From Aquimarina sp. RZ0 (GTDB lineage: Bacteria; Bacteroidota; Bacteroidia; Flavobacteriales; Flavobacteriaceae), in assembly GCF_008370685.1 (NCBI RefSeq), contig NZ_VTZU01000055.1:1-46919 (forward strand): 46,919 bases of DNA. Reading direction: 5' to 3'. Below are positions 26,466 through 36,119 of this stretch, in pieces. Position numbers and translations under genes: made by a program. The stretch's first letter is position 1, and every line of letters starts with the position of its first letter. A model generated the notes under the pieces. It was not told the DNA's origin and did no database searches. It worked only from the letters and a program-made list of their open reading frames with translations.

Positions 26466-27623
26466 TTAAGTAGCTGCCTTATATTCTTTTTTATCGATTA
26501 CCATTTTAGCGATTACTTCTCTAAGGATTTCAGAAGTACCCCCTCCAATTGGACCAAGTCTGCTATCTCTAAAAAGTCTGGCCAACGGATATTCTTCCAT
26601 ATACCCATATCCTCCTAAAAGCTGAAGGCATTTATAGATAGCTTCATCTGCAATCTTTGTAGATAATAGCTTAGACATACTAGCTTCTTTTACTACATAT
26701 TGACCATCATTTAGCTTTTTTGCAACAGAATAATTGAATTCTTTACACATCTCTAATTCACTTACCATATCTGCTACCGTATGTCTTAATGCCTGAAACT
26801 TATCTATCGTCCTGCCAAAAGCTTCTCTTTCACCCATATATTTGATAACGTAGTCAATTGCATACTCCGTTCTTGCATGTGCATTCACACCCATAATTAA
26901 TCTTTCTAATGCAAAATGCTGCATGATATATGAAAATCCTTTGTTTTCTTCACCCATTAAATTCTCTGATGAAATTCTAACATTGTCAAAAGCTATCTCG
27001 CCGGTATCAGAAGCTTTCCAGCCTAACTTATCGAGCTTGGTTGCAGAAACACCTGGCATTTCTCTATCTACCATAAAAATACTGATCCCTTTATTTCCTA
27101 ATTCGGGAGCTGTTTTTGCGGCAACAATCAGATAATCACTGTATACACCATTAGTAATAAACGTTTTGGAACCATTCAAAACATAGAAATCTCCATCCTT
27201 GATGGCTGTCGTTCTCATACCAGCTACATCAGAACCTCCAAACGGCTCTGAGATACATAGACATCCTATCATTTCTCCAGAAATACTTGCTCTCAGATAC
27301 TTATCTTTTATAGCGTGATCTCCTTCTTTATTTACATGAGTCATCGCAAGGTAGACATGTGCCCACATTGCCGCAGCAAAACCTCCAGAATTAATTTTTT
27401 GTAATTCTTCCAGAAAAATAATTGTATAAAAAAGATCCAGATCCATACCTCCATATTCTTCTGGATATGCAATCCCAAAATAGCCCATTTCTCCGAACTT
27501 TTTCCAGATAAAACGATCAATAGTTCCTGTTTTTTCCCACTTTTCTATATGTGGAACCACTTCTTTTTGTAAAAAATATTTAAGGCTTTCCCTAAACAAT
27601 TCGTGTTCTTCTGTAAAATACAT
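26466..27623 (-). CDS. Acyl-CoA dehydrogenase
   Basis: 385 residues, standard length for FAD-dependent acyl-CoA dehydrogenases (first step of fatty or branched-chain acyl-CoA oxidation). N-terminal helical domain, FAD-binding segments GCLCISEPFGGSDVAGM and TFITNGVYSDYLIVAAKT, and C-terminal QLLGGYGYMEEYPLARLFRD (about 334-353). At the place where medium-chain enzymes carry the catalytic Glu (YEGT) this protein has GGGT (360-363), as in long-chain/isovaleryl-type enzymes that hold the base on another helix. I therefore do not assign the base or the substrate. Single gene with no beta-oxidation partners next to it. Confidence 0.93.
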   Translation of the reverse strand: MYFTEEHELFRESLKYFLQKEVVPHIEKWEKTGTIDRFIWKKFGEMGYFGIAYPEEYGGMDLDLFYTIIFLEELQKINSGGFAAAMWAHVYLAMTHVNKEGDHAIKDKYLRASISGEMIGCLCISEPFGGSDVAGMRTTAIKDGDFYVLNGSKTFITNGVYSDYLIVAAKTAPELGNKGISIFMVDREMPGVSATKLDKLGWKASDTGEIAFDNVRISSENLMGEENKGFSYIMQHFALERLIMGVNAHARTEYAIDYVIKYMGEREAFGRTIDKFQALRHTVADMVSELEMCKEFNYSVAKKLNDGQYVVKEASMSKLLSTKIADEAIYKCLQLLGGYGYMEEYPLARLFRDSRLGPIGGGTSEILREVIAKMVIDKKEYKAAT

Positions 27624-27746
27624 ACTGTTCTTAATGATAACTTTAAGTTTTTATAGCTAACATATCACTATGAGAAAAAACACATTAAAATCTACTTCTT
27701 TTCAGATTTCAATATTATTAAAATTTATAGTGATTTTTTTAATTTT

Positions 27747-28622
27747 TTATTCTAATCCCAAATATAATGCTATTCTATCTATTTTTTCTAAATAAAAACC
27801 TTCTATTTCTCCTAATTCTTCAAAATCAGAAATACTTCCATTTTCTTTAATAAAATCTCGAATTTCTAAGGCAGTTTCAAAATCAAAATAAGGAACCTCC
27901 ATCAATTCTTTTACGGTGGCGGTATTGATATTAATTTTCTGAACATTTTTATTGGTTTTAACCGTGTAAAGTGATAAAATTTTATTTCGCTGACTTTCAT
28001 AAAGCCCCAAAACATCTTTGAGCTGAAGATCACTAACAAAGCCTCCCAGACTTTCTTTATATCTTACGATCCTATCGGCAATAAAATCTGGCACTCCTAT
28101 CTTTTCCTGTAATGTTTCTGTGCTGATGGTGTTAAGATCTTCTTTCTCAGCATACGACTTTATTGTAATTTTATTTTTTTGATACGTTTTTTTTGTTTTA
28201 GAGTGCTGTATCCAATCAGGAAATGTAAACAAAGGAGAGATTACTACTAACAAAGAATCCGAAACTCCGGTTACTTTTTTAAAGTCTGAAACAGAATTTA
28301 TCCATTTATTTTGTTCTCTATATTGATGTAATTTATCCAGTTCGTTCGCAGACATACCTAAAAGATACCCTTTATAATCACTTATAAAATTTGGGTTAAA
28401 CGGTCTAAGTTTATATGCTTTCTCTTTGGTTAATAAGGATACATTTTTTAAAGAATCTACCTGAATTTGAAATTCTGACAGCTCGTTAAAATTATCAGGA
28501 TCTTTTCCTGTTACCAGATAGATATAAAACGATATCATCACTATAAAAATTAGTATTGCTAAAATAAGAATCCCATTCCTGAAACGTGTGTGCATCTCGA
28601 AATGGGATTTTATAGTATTCAT
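27747..28622 (-). CDS. Membrane-anchored helix-hairpin-helix protein (ComEA-like)
   Basis: 291 residues. One N-terminal membrane helix (about 17-37) followed by repeated helix-hairpin-helix units: FNPNFISDYKGYLLGMSANE, LNTISTETLQEKIGVPDFIA and ININTATVKELMEVPYFDFE, each near 60-70 residues. HhH units of this kind bind DNA in ComEA and related competence proteins; members in this phylum are annotated only as HhH-domain proteins. The topology places the domains in the periplasm. It starts 15 bases after the symporter stop, so the two form an operon, though a functional link is not obvious. Confidence 0.85.
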   Translation of the reverse strand: MNTIKSHFEMHTRFRNGILILAILIFIVMISFYIYLVTGKDPDNFNELSEFQIQVDSLKNVSLLTKEKAYKLRPFNPNFISDYKGYLLGMSANELDKLHQYREQNKWINSVSDFKKVTGVSDSLLVVISPLFTFPDWIQHSKTKKTYQKNKITIKSYAEKEDLNTISTETLQEKIGVPDFIADRIVRYKESLGGFVSDLQLKDVLGLYESQRNKILSLYTVKTNKNVQKININTATVKELMEVPYFDFETALEIRDFIKENGSISDFEELGEIEGFYLEKIDRIALYLGLE

Positions 28623-28637
28623 AGCTGACAGTATAAT

Positions 28638-30239
28638 CTAATTCTTAGCTGTTTTTATGGCATCAAAATATCGTATCAATTGTTTCTTAACTACTGGAAA
28701 CAAGAAAAACAAACCAACCATATTAGGAAATACCATCGCAAAAATCATTGCATCAGAAAATGCCCATATAGACCCCATACTTGCAGCAGCACCAATAACA
28801 ATAAAGGTTAAAAACAGTAGTTTATAAACCAAATCAGCGGTTTTACCTCTCCCAAACAGATATTTCCAGGATTGCAGACCGTAATAAGACCAGGAGATCA
28901 TGGTGGACACTGCAAATAACACCACAGCAATCGTTAAGAAAACATTAGAATATGGAATAAACTTACCAAAAGCCTGAGCAGTTATACCAGCACCTTCATA
29001 CGACACTCCGTCTATTAATACAGCTCCGCTTCCGTCTCCTCCATACGTAAAAGCACCTCCCGAATTAAAAATAATAATCACCAGAGCAGTCATTGTACAA
29101 ATCACAACAGTATCAATAAATGGTTCTAATAAGGCTACTAACCCCTCACTTGCAGAATATTTAGTTTTTACGGCAGCATGCGCAATAGATGCAGAACCCG
29201 CTCCTGCTTCATTAGAGAATGCTGCTCTCTTAAATCCTATTAATAATACTCCAATAACACTCCCTACTCCAAAAGCTGTAGGATTAAAAGCTTCTTTAAA
29301 AATAAGACCAATTGCATCATCTATCAAGGAAAAATTACTAAAAATAATATAAAGACAGGCTAAAATATACATAACAGCCATCAAAGGAACTACTTTTTCT
29401 GTTACAGAAGCAATACGCTTAATACCACCAATAATAATAATCCCAACAAGAACTGCAAGTACAATACCTATAATCGTTCCTGCTCCGGCACTTTCTAATC
29501 CGAACATTTCTTTTAGTACAATGGTAGCCTGATTAGATTGAGCTGCATTTCCTCCTCCAAAAGACCCTCCAATACAAAAAATTGCAAATAAAACCGCAGC
29601 TACTTTTCCAAGAACTGTGAAACCTTTCTCCTTGAGACCTTTGCTCAAATAGTACATGGGACCTCCATACACAGTTCCATCTTCTCCCACATCTCTATAT
29701 TGCACTCCTAATGTACATTCTACAAACTTGGTAGACATTCCCAGCAACCCACAAATAATCATCCAGAAGGTTGCACCTGGTCCTCCCAGTGCAATTGCAA
29801 GCGCTACTCCTGCTATATTACCATTTCCTACAGTTCCGGAAACTGCCGTTGCCAGTGCCTGGAAATGAGAAACTTCTCCATCTTTACTTTCATCTCGTAT
29901 GGTATCTGGAATATCTCCGTCTACAGCAGCAGCAGGATCTCCCAAACTATGATCCTCTACATCATCATACTTACCTCTCACTACATTAATGGCTTTTCCA
30001 AAATATCTAATATTAGGAAAACCAAAATATAATGTAAAAAACAAAGCGCTCAATACTAACAATATAATAACGAATGGTGCTCCTTTATATACCTCAAAGA
30101 AAATCACTTTGGAAAAAAAATCTGAAACCGGTTTAAAAGCTTCATCAATTTTTTGATCCAGACCTTTTTCTATAGTCTCTTGAGCAAATGTTACAAGCGG
30201 AGTTATCAGTACTAAAAGCGAAAGAAGAATTCTCTTCAT
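28638..30239 (-). CDS. Sodium:alanine (or glycine) symporter, AGCS family
   Basis: 533 residues with about ten membrane segments. AGCS signatures: SGTVGNGNIAGVALAIALGGPGATFWM, split here as SGTVGNGNIAGVA (about 134-146) and GGPGATFWM; then GTVYGGPMYYLSKGL and SNEAGAGSASIAHAA (about 341-355). It takes up small amino acids with sodium. An N-terminal stretch (MKRILLSLLVLITPLVTFAQ) looks like a signal peptide ahead of the first core helix, a common addition in this phylum. First gene of the pair with the HhH protein. Confidence 0.92.
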   Translation of the reverse strand: MKRILLSLLVLITPLVTFAQETIEKGLDQKIDEAFKPVSDFFSKVIFFEVYKGAPFVIILLVLSALFFTLYFGFPNIRYFGKAINVVRGKYDDVEDHSLGDPAAAVDGDIPDTIRDESKDGEVSHFQALATAVSGTVGNGNIAGVALAIALGGPGATFWMIICGLLGMSTKFVECTLGVQYRDVGEDGTVYGGPMYYLSKGLKEKGFTVLGKVAAVLFAIFCIGGSFGGGNAAQSNQATIVLKEMFGLESAGAGTIIGIVLAVLVGIIIIGGIKRIASVTEKVVPLMAVMYILACLYIIFSNFSLIDDAIGLIFKEAFNPTAFGVGSVIGVLLIGFKRAAFSNEAGAGSASIAHAAVKTKYSASEGLVALLEPFIDTVVICTMTALVIIIFNSGGAFTYGGDGSGAVLIDGVSYEGAGITAQAFGKFIPYSNVFLTIAVVLFAVSTMISWSYYGLQSWKYLFGRGKTADLVYKLLFLTFIVIGAAASMGSIWAFSDAMIFAMVFPNMVGLFFLFPVVKKQLIRYFDAIKTAKN

Positions 30240-30289
30240 GATATGTGAGTTAATTAAAATTTAGTTGTTTAAGATTCGGGCAAGATCCT

Positions 30290-30321
30290 AAAAAAAACCA
30301 TTGTTTACAATTTTTTAATGG
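30290..30321 (-). terminator. Terminator of the potassium channel gene
   Basis: CCATT/AATGG stem around an A/T-rich loop with a possible inner ATTGT/ACAAT pairing, followed on the minus strand by eight U. Lies 18 bases after the channel stop. The stem is short, so efficiency is uncertain. Confidence 0.5.
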
Positions 30322-30339
30322 TTAAATGTTTGATAATTG

Positions 30340-31347
30340 CTAAATATCAAATTCTTTATTTAATAGATTTACTTGCTCTGGTCTTCCTAAAACTACGATC
30401 TTAGAACCTGGCATTAAAACCGTATCAGCTTCGGGATTCACAATATACTCTCCATCAGGAGATTTATACCCAATTATAGTACAGCCCGTTCTCGATCTCA
30501 TATCTATAGTAAGAATTGTTCTTTCCTTCTGATCATCAAACAAATCTTCAAATGATATTTCTTCAATATTGATTGATTTTTTTCCTACAATAGAGAGATT
30601 ATCTAAAAATTCGATCAAATCAGGAACGACTACTAATGATGCCATATGATCTCCACCAATTCGATCCGGCATAATAACATTATCTGCTCCTGCTAATCGT
30701 ATTTTTTTATAAGAAGCATCCTGAGAAGCTCTACTTATTATTTTCAGATCATTATTAATTTGTCTCGATGACAATACTATAAACAAATTATCAGCATCTT
30801 CTGGGAGTGTGCAAATTAAACAAGAGGCTTTCTTGATACCTGCTCCTATCAGCACATCGTCTTCGGTAGCATTTCCTTCCTGAAACAATAGTTTTTCACT
30901 TTGATATCGCTCTATAACACTTTTGTCTTTTTCAACAATTATAAAGGACTTATCATATGCCAATAGTTTATCAGCAGCTTGCTTTCCGTTACGCCCATAT
31001 CCAACGATTATAATATGATTTTCCAATTTAAATATCATCTTTTGTATTTTTCTGTATTGTACTTTCTGAGGATCACTTTTATTTACAATATATTCTGTGA
31101 TGATTGATATCGAATACGCAAAGATAACCACGTTTGCGGCTATTAAAAATACGGTAAATAATTTTGCAGAATCATCGAGAGGTTCTACTTCGCCAAAACC
31201 TACGGTAGACATGGTAATAACAGTCATATACAATGCATCAATCCAGGAATAATCGGAAAAAAAACGAAAGCCAAATACGCCTACAGTAATAACACCTATT
31301 AGTAGTACCAAAGCCAGATATATCTTAGAACTAAACCATTTTAACAT
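30340..31347 (-). CDS. Two-helix potassium channel with RCK/TrkA domains
   Basis: 335 residues from the ATG at 31347. The frame is open 20 codons further, but that start would lie within the upstream PspC gene, while the ATG at 31347 lies 2 bases after its stop and gives the family-typical MLKWF...SKIY start. Two membrane helices flank a pore loop with the selectivity filter TVGFG (48-52). A cytosolic RCK-N Rossmann domain (VGYGRNG, 115-121) and an RCK-C domain (TGCTIIGYKSPDGEY) follow. It conducts K+ under control of nucleotide or ion binding to the RCK ring. TVGFG instead of TVGYG is common in bacterial members. Confidence 0.92.
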   Translation of the reverse strand: MLKWFSSKIYLALVLLIGVITVGVFGFRFFSDYSWIDALYMTVITMSTVGFGEVEPLDDSAKLFTVFLIAANVVIFAYSISIITEYIVNKSDPQKVQYRKIQKMIFKLENHIIIVGYGRNGKQAADKLLAYDKSFIIVEKDKSVIERYQSEKLLFQEGNATEDDVLIGAGIKKASCLICTLPEDADNLFIVLSSRQINNDLKIISRASQDASYKKIRLAGADNVIMPDRIGGDHMASLVVVPDLIEFLDNLSIVGKKSINIEEISFEDLFDDQKERTILTIDMRSRTGCTIIGYKSPDGEYIVNPEADTVLMPGSKIVVLGRPEQVNLLNKEFDI

Positions 31348-31349
31348 AC

Positions 31350-31571
31350 TTACAAATCGAATACTGAGGTTCTTTTGGTATACACTAAATCTTTTAATTT
31401 TAGCCAAAAAGCAAAGGTGAGATACATAACAAAGCCTAAACCTGCAGTAGCAAAGGTGATATATATAAAAAACAGGCGCACATTTTTTGCCCGCATACCC
31501 AATCTATCTGATAATCTACTGGATACATAAAATCCATTTCGTTCTAAAAAATGTCTTAGATTGTAAAGCAT
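31350..31571 (-). CDS. PspC-domain small membrane protein
   Basis: 73 residues. The sequence GFYVSSRLSDRLGMRAKNVRLFFIYI and the single membrane segment (about 33-57) match the PspC domain, an inner-membrane stress sensor of the phage shock response. The regular PspC pattern of an N-terminal amphipathic helix before the membrane helix is visible. It overlaps or abuts the potassium channel start, so translation is coupled. No pspA or pspB partner is near. Confidence 0.8.
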   Translation of the reverse strand: MLYNLRHFLERNGFYVSSRLSDRLGMRAKNVRLFFIYITFATAGLGFVMYLTFAFWLKLKDLVYTKRTSVFDL

Positions 31572-31603
31572 AATGCAAAATAAATATATTATTCCAGACT
31601 ATA

Positions 31604-32884
31604 CTATCTATCCAATAAATAATTCCCTATAGCACATTTCAAACAAGCTTTTTTATCACAATATTTATTTTTTAATTGTATCATAGCTTGTGAATGCACT
31701 GAATCTTCAATGGCAACACCCAAGTCAGAAAAACGTTTAATAATAGTATTTTTTTCTGGTGGTAACTGTGACATTAATGTCAAAACTTCATTTTCAGGAT
31801 TTTTACCTAGGTTTTTTGTGTACAAAAATTTTATTGGGATCACTGTATTTATTAGCAATAAATGAATAAATGACTTTGTTAAACTCTTGCGTTTATATGG
31901 CGATTCTTTCTCAAAGGTATAATGATTTTTCCAAAAATCACTCGTTTCAATAGCAAACAAATCATAAAAATCATCTAATTCGCTTCTATTAATGATCTCA
32001 TTGAATAGTTGTTTCCTTTTAAAATAAAGGTTTGCCAATTGAGACAACCTAATTGTTGGAAAATTAGGTGGGCGAAGTCTAAAAAACTGAAAAGGGATAA
32101 CGCCCTGATTATCGAATTTGTATTTATTCTTCAGGAAATCAAATTCATTTTTAAGCTGCAAACTATAAGGGTGGTCAATCGTTTCTTCTTTTAGCAAACC
32201 CGCTTGTCCAAAAAATAAAGACTCCAGCTGACCCAGGTTATTACTACATTTTCTGACAATTGAAAAATCAAAAGAATTTACCAGACTGAGAAAAGCTCCT
32301 TTGTTCACATTTAATCCAAAGTTTTTTGCCAATAATTTAAAAAGCACTGCTTCCCAATCATTAGAAGAATCTACCAACATTTCTTTTATAATGATAGACT
32401 TTTCTTCTAAACGTTCTAAATATAATCTTTCTTGCCAATTGGCAATTACAAAACCTGATACTTGTGGCAATTGATTTTTACATTGAATCCAATTCTTAGT
32501 ATTTGATTGAACTAGCTCTTTATATTGAGTTATAATTGTGTTATCCACATATTCTTTGAGCTGTAATGCAGGTATTGCTGTATTATCTTTTCTAAATATT
32601 TCTATATCATCATCCCACACAACATGCAATATCACGTTATCATATAATGGATCAGTTTCATGATGATGCGCATACCAATCACTTGATTTAATATGGATTT
32701 CTACATTTCCTGCCCATTTCTGATCATTTATCATTAACTGAGCATTAAAAAAATCGGGGCCAGCATTGGACTGATTATGGTTGCCAATTTTTTTCAGCAC
32801 TATTTCTTCTTCATTTGTAGTTTTCAGATCTGAAAAATTAAACTTTTTATATTTCCATAAATAATGGAGAAAATCTTCATTCAT
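31604..32884 (-). CDS. DUF2851 family protein
   Basis: 426 residues from the ATG at 32884; the 36 extra codons upstream in the same frame are low-complexity and unlike the family start (MNEDFLHYLWKYKKF). Conserved motifs: NHNQSNAGPDFFNAQLMIN, WAGNVEIHIKSSDWYAHHH (around residues 50-75) and a Cys-rich end, CDKKACLKCAIGNYLL. The N-terminal motifs recall nuclease-like folds (GPDF...EIH...W), and DUF2851 is common in Bacteroidetes, but no function is established. Lies 32 bases before the PspC gene. Confidence 0.85.
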   Translation of the reverse strand: MNEDFLHYLWKYKKFNFSDLKTTNEEEIVLKKIGNHNQSNAGPDFFNAQLMINDQKWAGNVEIHIKSSDWYAHHHETDPLYDNVILHVVWDDDIEIFRKDNTAIPALQLKEYVDNTIITQYKELVQSNTKNWIQCKNQLPQVSGFVIANWQERLYLERLEEKSIIIKEMLVDSSNDWEAVLFKLLAKNFGLNVNKGAFLSLVNSFDFSIVRKCSNNLGQLESLFFGQAGLLKEETIDHPYSLQLKNEFDFLKNKYKFDNQGVIPFQFFRLRPPNFPTIRLSQLANLYFKRKQLFNEIINRSELDDFYDLFAIETSDFWKNHYTFEKESPYKRKSLTKSFIHLLLINTVIPIKFLYTKNLGKNPENEVLTLMSQLPPEKNTIIKRFSDLGVAIEDSVHSQAMIQLKNKYCDKKACLKCAIGNYLLDR

Positions 32885-33527
32885 AACCGATACAGTATAA
32901 TTAATATAATAGTAGCAACTATTCTGAACTTGAGAAATAAAAGTTGCTTTTTGATTTAATGAAGTAAAGTAATAAAAATATTGTAATCTCAATAAGTTGG
33001 ATCTCTTTTAATTAACTCTTTCTTTAGTAAACAAGCTATGTTTTATCGTTTACAAGATCTATTACTAAAAAAATATCGAACTATGACAGTGATTTTTTTA
33101 CACTTTCTAATCTTAATTCATTAAATAAAACTGCATCTTTCACTTGACCCTTGAGGATAACGCCAACCATAAACTGTGCTGAACTGTTATTTTTAGACTA
33201 AGAAAAAACTGTTTCTTATAAACAAACGCAACTCAGTATTGGTATGAGTAGAGATCTAAAACCAAAAACACACCAAAAATGCAGTTTTACGTACAAATTC
33301 TAAAAAAAAGTTCAAAAAATAACAAAAATGTACTATTGGTAATATTTTATGTATTAATGGAAATATTTACTCTGCGATCATTTCTTTTCTTTGTATCAAC
33401 AAAAGGGAAATAATACTCTAAAGATATAAAGATTACAAAACCCTATGCTTAGTTGAGTTTGTGTTAGGTTATAAATGGTTATCATATTGATAACCATTTA
33501 TATTTTATAGTGTTTCCTAATCAAAAA
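32885..33527. other. Non-coding region with a terminator-like hairpin
   Basis: 643 bases without a convincing ORF. The one clear structure is the 33471-33501 hairpin next to the AraC-type regulator 3' end. A small inverted repeat AGCAACT/AGTTGCT lies close to the DUF2851 start (about 32912-32947). The rest is AT-rich. Confidence 0.5.
33471..33501. terminator. Hairpin at the 3' end of the AraC-type regulator
   Basis: Perfect 14-bp inverted repeat built on TAAATGGTTATCA/TGATAACCATTTA with a 3-base loop. It lies 27 bases after the regulator stop. The minus strand lacks a U-tract, so it may protect the 3' end rather than terminate. Confidence 0.6.
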
Positions 33528-34514
33528 CTAGATATTGATATCCGGATATAAGTCAAATCTATTAAAAAATGCTTTTCTAAATTTTGATGAATTAGAATAA
33601 TTAAGATTATCCATTACTTCTTTTACAGACAATCCTTCGGTAAAAATCATGTTATAAGAGCTCTCCAGCTTTTTATTATTAAAAAATTCTAATGGAGTCT
33701 TATTATGAATTTCTTTAAACATATTGAAGAAATTAGTACGACTCATATGCGCCATAGAGGCTAATCTATCCACCCCGACAAATGGTTCGTGAAGATTACT
33801 TTCCAGATAACTGCTTACTTTATATATATTGCCAACTTGAGCACTATTAATATTAAATGGATTACTTGCCGTATCCCACATTAAAACGTCTTTCCAAAAT
33901 GTCTCTAACAGTCGGATACCTCTGGCAATAAAAAATAAATAATTCTCTACTTTATTAAAATTCGGATTCACAATCTGGTCAAAAAGAATCGATTGTTTGT
34001 AGGATAAATAAAATTTATTTATATCCTGATGAGAATACCGGATATAGCTATCTACTTTCTCGGCCATATCACTACTCTTTATAAAATAAGGTTTTGTATA
34101 TTCACTTTTTAGCACAATCATAATTGATTTTACATCTGCCCCTTTTGTAATATATACCCTTTCTCCTTGTTGAGCATCCATACATCTCATATTTCCTGGT
34201 GTATAATTCTCAGAATATGAACTTACAATTTCGTTTTCTTTAATCTGATGATCCAGGGCATATTTTCTAAAATGTAAAATAATGTCTTTTTCAGCAATAG
34301 GTTTTCTTATATACTCTATATCCACGTGAGCTCTATAGTTATTAATAAAAAGAAAAACCTCTGGAGATATTTTGTAATAGCAAAGAAACCCCTCTCCTAT
34401 TTCGGGAGGAAAATAAATACGGTCTGAAGTACCATTAGGATCTAATTGAAATTTAAAATAACTTCTTAGTACATCTATATCAGAAAAGTCAAAAGAATAT
34501 TTTTTCATACGCAT
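33528..34514 (-). CDS. AraC-family transcriptional regulator
   Basis: 328 residues. The C-terminal ~100 residues form the double helix-turn-helix of AraC/XylS proteins: SSYLESNLHEPFVGVDRLASMAHMSRTNFF, seen as FVGVDRLASMAHMSRTNFF (first HTH, about 249-267) and LSVKEVMDNLNYSNSSKF (second HTH, about 296-313). The N-terminal 200 residues have no recognised domain and no membrane segment, so it is a soluble regulator that senses an unknown ligand. The second HTH has the unusual ending NRFDLYPDINI instead of the common GxTPxxYR. A single gene downstream of the cysteine synthase terminator. Confidence 0.88.
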   Translation of the reverse strand: MRMKKYSFDFSDIDVLRSYFKFQLDPNGTSDRIYFPPEIGEGFLCYYKISPEVFLFINNYRAHVDIEYIRKPIAEKDIILHFRKYALDHQIKENEIVSSYSENYTPGNMRCMDAQQGERVYITKGADVKSIMIVLKSEYTKPYFIKSSDMAEKVDSYIRYSHQDINKFYLSYKQSILFDQIVNPNFNKVENYLFFIARGIRLLETFWKDVLMWDTASNPFNINSAQVGNIYKVSSYLESNLHEPFVGVDRLASMAHMSRTNFFNMFKEIHNKTPLEFFNNKKLESSYNMIFTEGLSVKEVMDNLNYSNSSKFRKAFFNRFDLYPDINI

Positions 34515-34545
34515 TAGGTTTTATTAGACCTATCCCTTTACAGAT

Positions 34546-34576
34546 TGTTTTTCCACACAAAGGTTGTGTAAAAACA
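34546..34576. promoter_or_regulatory. Inverted repeat upstream of the AraC-type regulator
   Basis: Interrupted inverted repeat built on ACACAA/TTGTGT and TGTTTT/AAAACA, 31 bases before the regulator start. Its place suits an autoregulatory operator or a leader hairpin. It has no U-tract. Confidence 0.4.
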
Positions 34577-34606
34577 TCAATAATCAAGATATAAATATAA
34601 AAAGAA

Positions 34607-34639
34607 CCCCTTTATTAGTATCAAAAACCAATAGAGGGG
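34607..34639 (-). terminator. Terminator of the cysteine synthase-like gene
   Basis: CCCCTTTATT/AATAGAGGGG stem (one G-U pair) around a 13-base loop, followed on the minus strand by a U-rich run (TTCTTTTTATATTT). Lies 30 bases after the stop codon. Confidence 0.7.
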
Positions 34640-34669
34640 GAATATATATCTGTTATAAATATAAATAAT

Positions 34670-36031
34670 TTATTTTATATGGCTAATAACGTCATATTTA
34701 GTGATAATATGATATTGCTCATTGTCCAAAGCAACGAGTACAGCAGAATTTCCTTTTTTTATTAGTTTTGAGATTTCATCTAATGATGTATTTGCCTTTA
34801 CAACAGGAAAAGCAGCATTCATAATCTCGCGAATTGGTGTATTATCCATATTCTTATCATCAAGAAAAGCTGTAAATAAGGCACTTTCATCAATTGACCC
34901 TACAAAACCTTCACTATCCACAACAGGTATTTGTGAAATCTGAAACTTTCGCATCCGCTCAATTGCATGAGAAACCAATTCTTCTGTTTTTACAGTAATT
35001 AAAGGTTTTTCGATATGATCTTTTATCAAGTCGACTGCGGTAGATACTTCTTCTTCCAGAAAGCCTCTTTCTCTCATCCAATCATCATTAAACATTTTAC
35101 CTACATATCTACTCCCGTGATCATGAAACAGCACCACCACTACATCATCTTTAGAAAAGTGCTCTTTTAACTGCAGCAATCCCTTAATAGCTGCTCCCGC
35201 ACTGTTACCCAGAAACATTCCTTCTTCCTTTGCCAGTTTCTGAGTATAGATAGCAGCATCTTTATCCGTTACCTTTGTAAATCCATCTATAATAGAAAAA
35301 TCTACATTAGCTGGCAGAATATCCTCTCCAATACCTTCTGTAATGTATGAGTACACTTCATTTTCGTCAAAAACTCCTGTCTCGTGATATTTTTTAAAAA
35401 CCGATCCATAGGTATCAATTCCCCATATTTTGATTTCAGGATTTTTTTCTTTCAAATATTTCCCTACTCCAGAAATAGTCCCTCCGGTTCCTACACCTAC
35501 TATAAAATGAGTAACTTTTCCTTGCGTCTGTTCCCATATTTCTGGTCCAGTACTTTCATAATGTGCTTTCGCATTTGAAGGGTTATCATACTGATTTACA
35601 TACCATGAATTTGGAGTCTCTTCTGATAGTCTTTTAGAAACCGAATAGTACGATCTGGGATCATCCGGCTCTACATTAGTAGGACAAACTAGTACTTTGG
35701 CACCTACAGCTCTAAGGATATCCATTTTTTCTTTAGACTGCTTGTCTGCCATTACACAAATCAACTTATACCCTTTTACAATCGCAACTAGAGCAAGCCC
35801 CATTCCCGTATTACCTGATGTACCTTCGATGATTGTTCCGCCTGGTTTTAACCTGCCATCTGCCTCAGCATCTTCGATCATTTTTAACGCCATACGATCT
35901 TTTACAGAATTTCCCGGGTTAAAAGTCTCGTATTTTGCCAACACTAATGCATCCACTTCTTTTACCAGGGTATTCATTTTGACCATAGGTGTATTTCCTA
36001 TAGTTTCTAATATATTATTTGCGTAGTTCAC
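34670..36031 (-). CDS. PLP-dependent cysteine/cystathionine beta-synthase with CBS domains
   Basis: 453 residues. Fold type II PLP enzyme: PLP lysine K44 in NPGNSVKDR, substrate loop EGTSGNTG (69-76) and phosphate-binding GVGTGGTISG (about 178-187). Two CBS domains follow (about 335-453), as in cystathionine beta-synthase, where they regulate by binding adenosyl ligands. It joins serine or O-acetylserine with homocysteine or sulfide. The order and length match bacterial CBS better than plain CysK (~310 residues), but the substrate cannot be fixed by eye. Haem-binding residues of vertebrate CBS are absent. Ends with a strong terminator. Confidence 0.92.
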   Translation of the reverse strand: MNYANNILETIGNTPMVKMNTLVKEVDALVLAKYETFNPGNSVKDRMALKMIEDAEADGRLKPGGTIIEGTSGNTGMGLALVAIVKGYKLICVMADKQSKEKMDILRAVGAKVLVCPTNVEPDDPRSYYSVSKRLSEETPNSWYVNQYDNPSNAKAHYESTGPEIWEQTQGKVTHFIVGVGTGGTISGVGKYLKEKNPEIKIWGIDTYGSVFKKYHETGVFDENEVYSYITEGIGEDILPANVDFSIIDGFTKVTDKDAAIYTQKLAKEEGMFLGNSAGAAIKGLLQLKEHFSKDDVVVVLFHDHGSRYVGKMFNDDWMRERGFLEEEVSTAVDLIKDHIEKPLITVKTEELVSHAIERMRKFQISQIPVVDSEGFVGSIDESALFTAFLDDKNMDNTPIREIMNAAFPVVKANTSLDEISKLIKKGNSAVLVALDNEQYHIITKYDVISHIK

Positions 36032-36081
36032 AGACTTCTATTTTTAATATAATCTCTTTACGAGTGTTTATCCGAAAGGCG

Positions 36082-36089
36082 TAAAGATA
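36082..36089 (-). promoter_or_regulatory. -7-like box of the cysteine synthase-like gene
   Basis: TATCTTTA on the minus strand, one base off TAnnTTTG, 50 bases before the start codon. No clear -33 box was found, so this is tentative. Confidence 0.4.
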
Positions 36090-36119
36090 CAAATAGAAAA
36101 TCCATATCTTCATCTTATA

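Noticed and set aside
31345..31407. Longer start of the potassium channel (20 extra residues)
   Set aside because: It overlaps the PspC gene, while the ATG 2 bases after the PspC stop gives the family-like N-terminus and classic coupled spacing.
32885..32992. Longer start of the DUF2851 protein (36 extra residues)
   Set aside because: The extra residues are low-complexity and Tyr/Asn-rich; the internal Met gives the conserved MNEDFLHYLWKY start.
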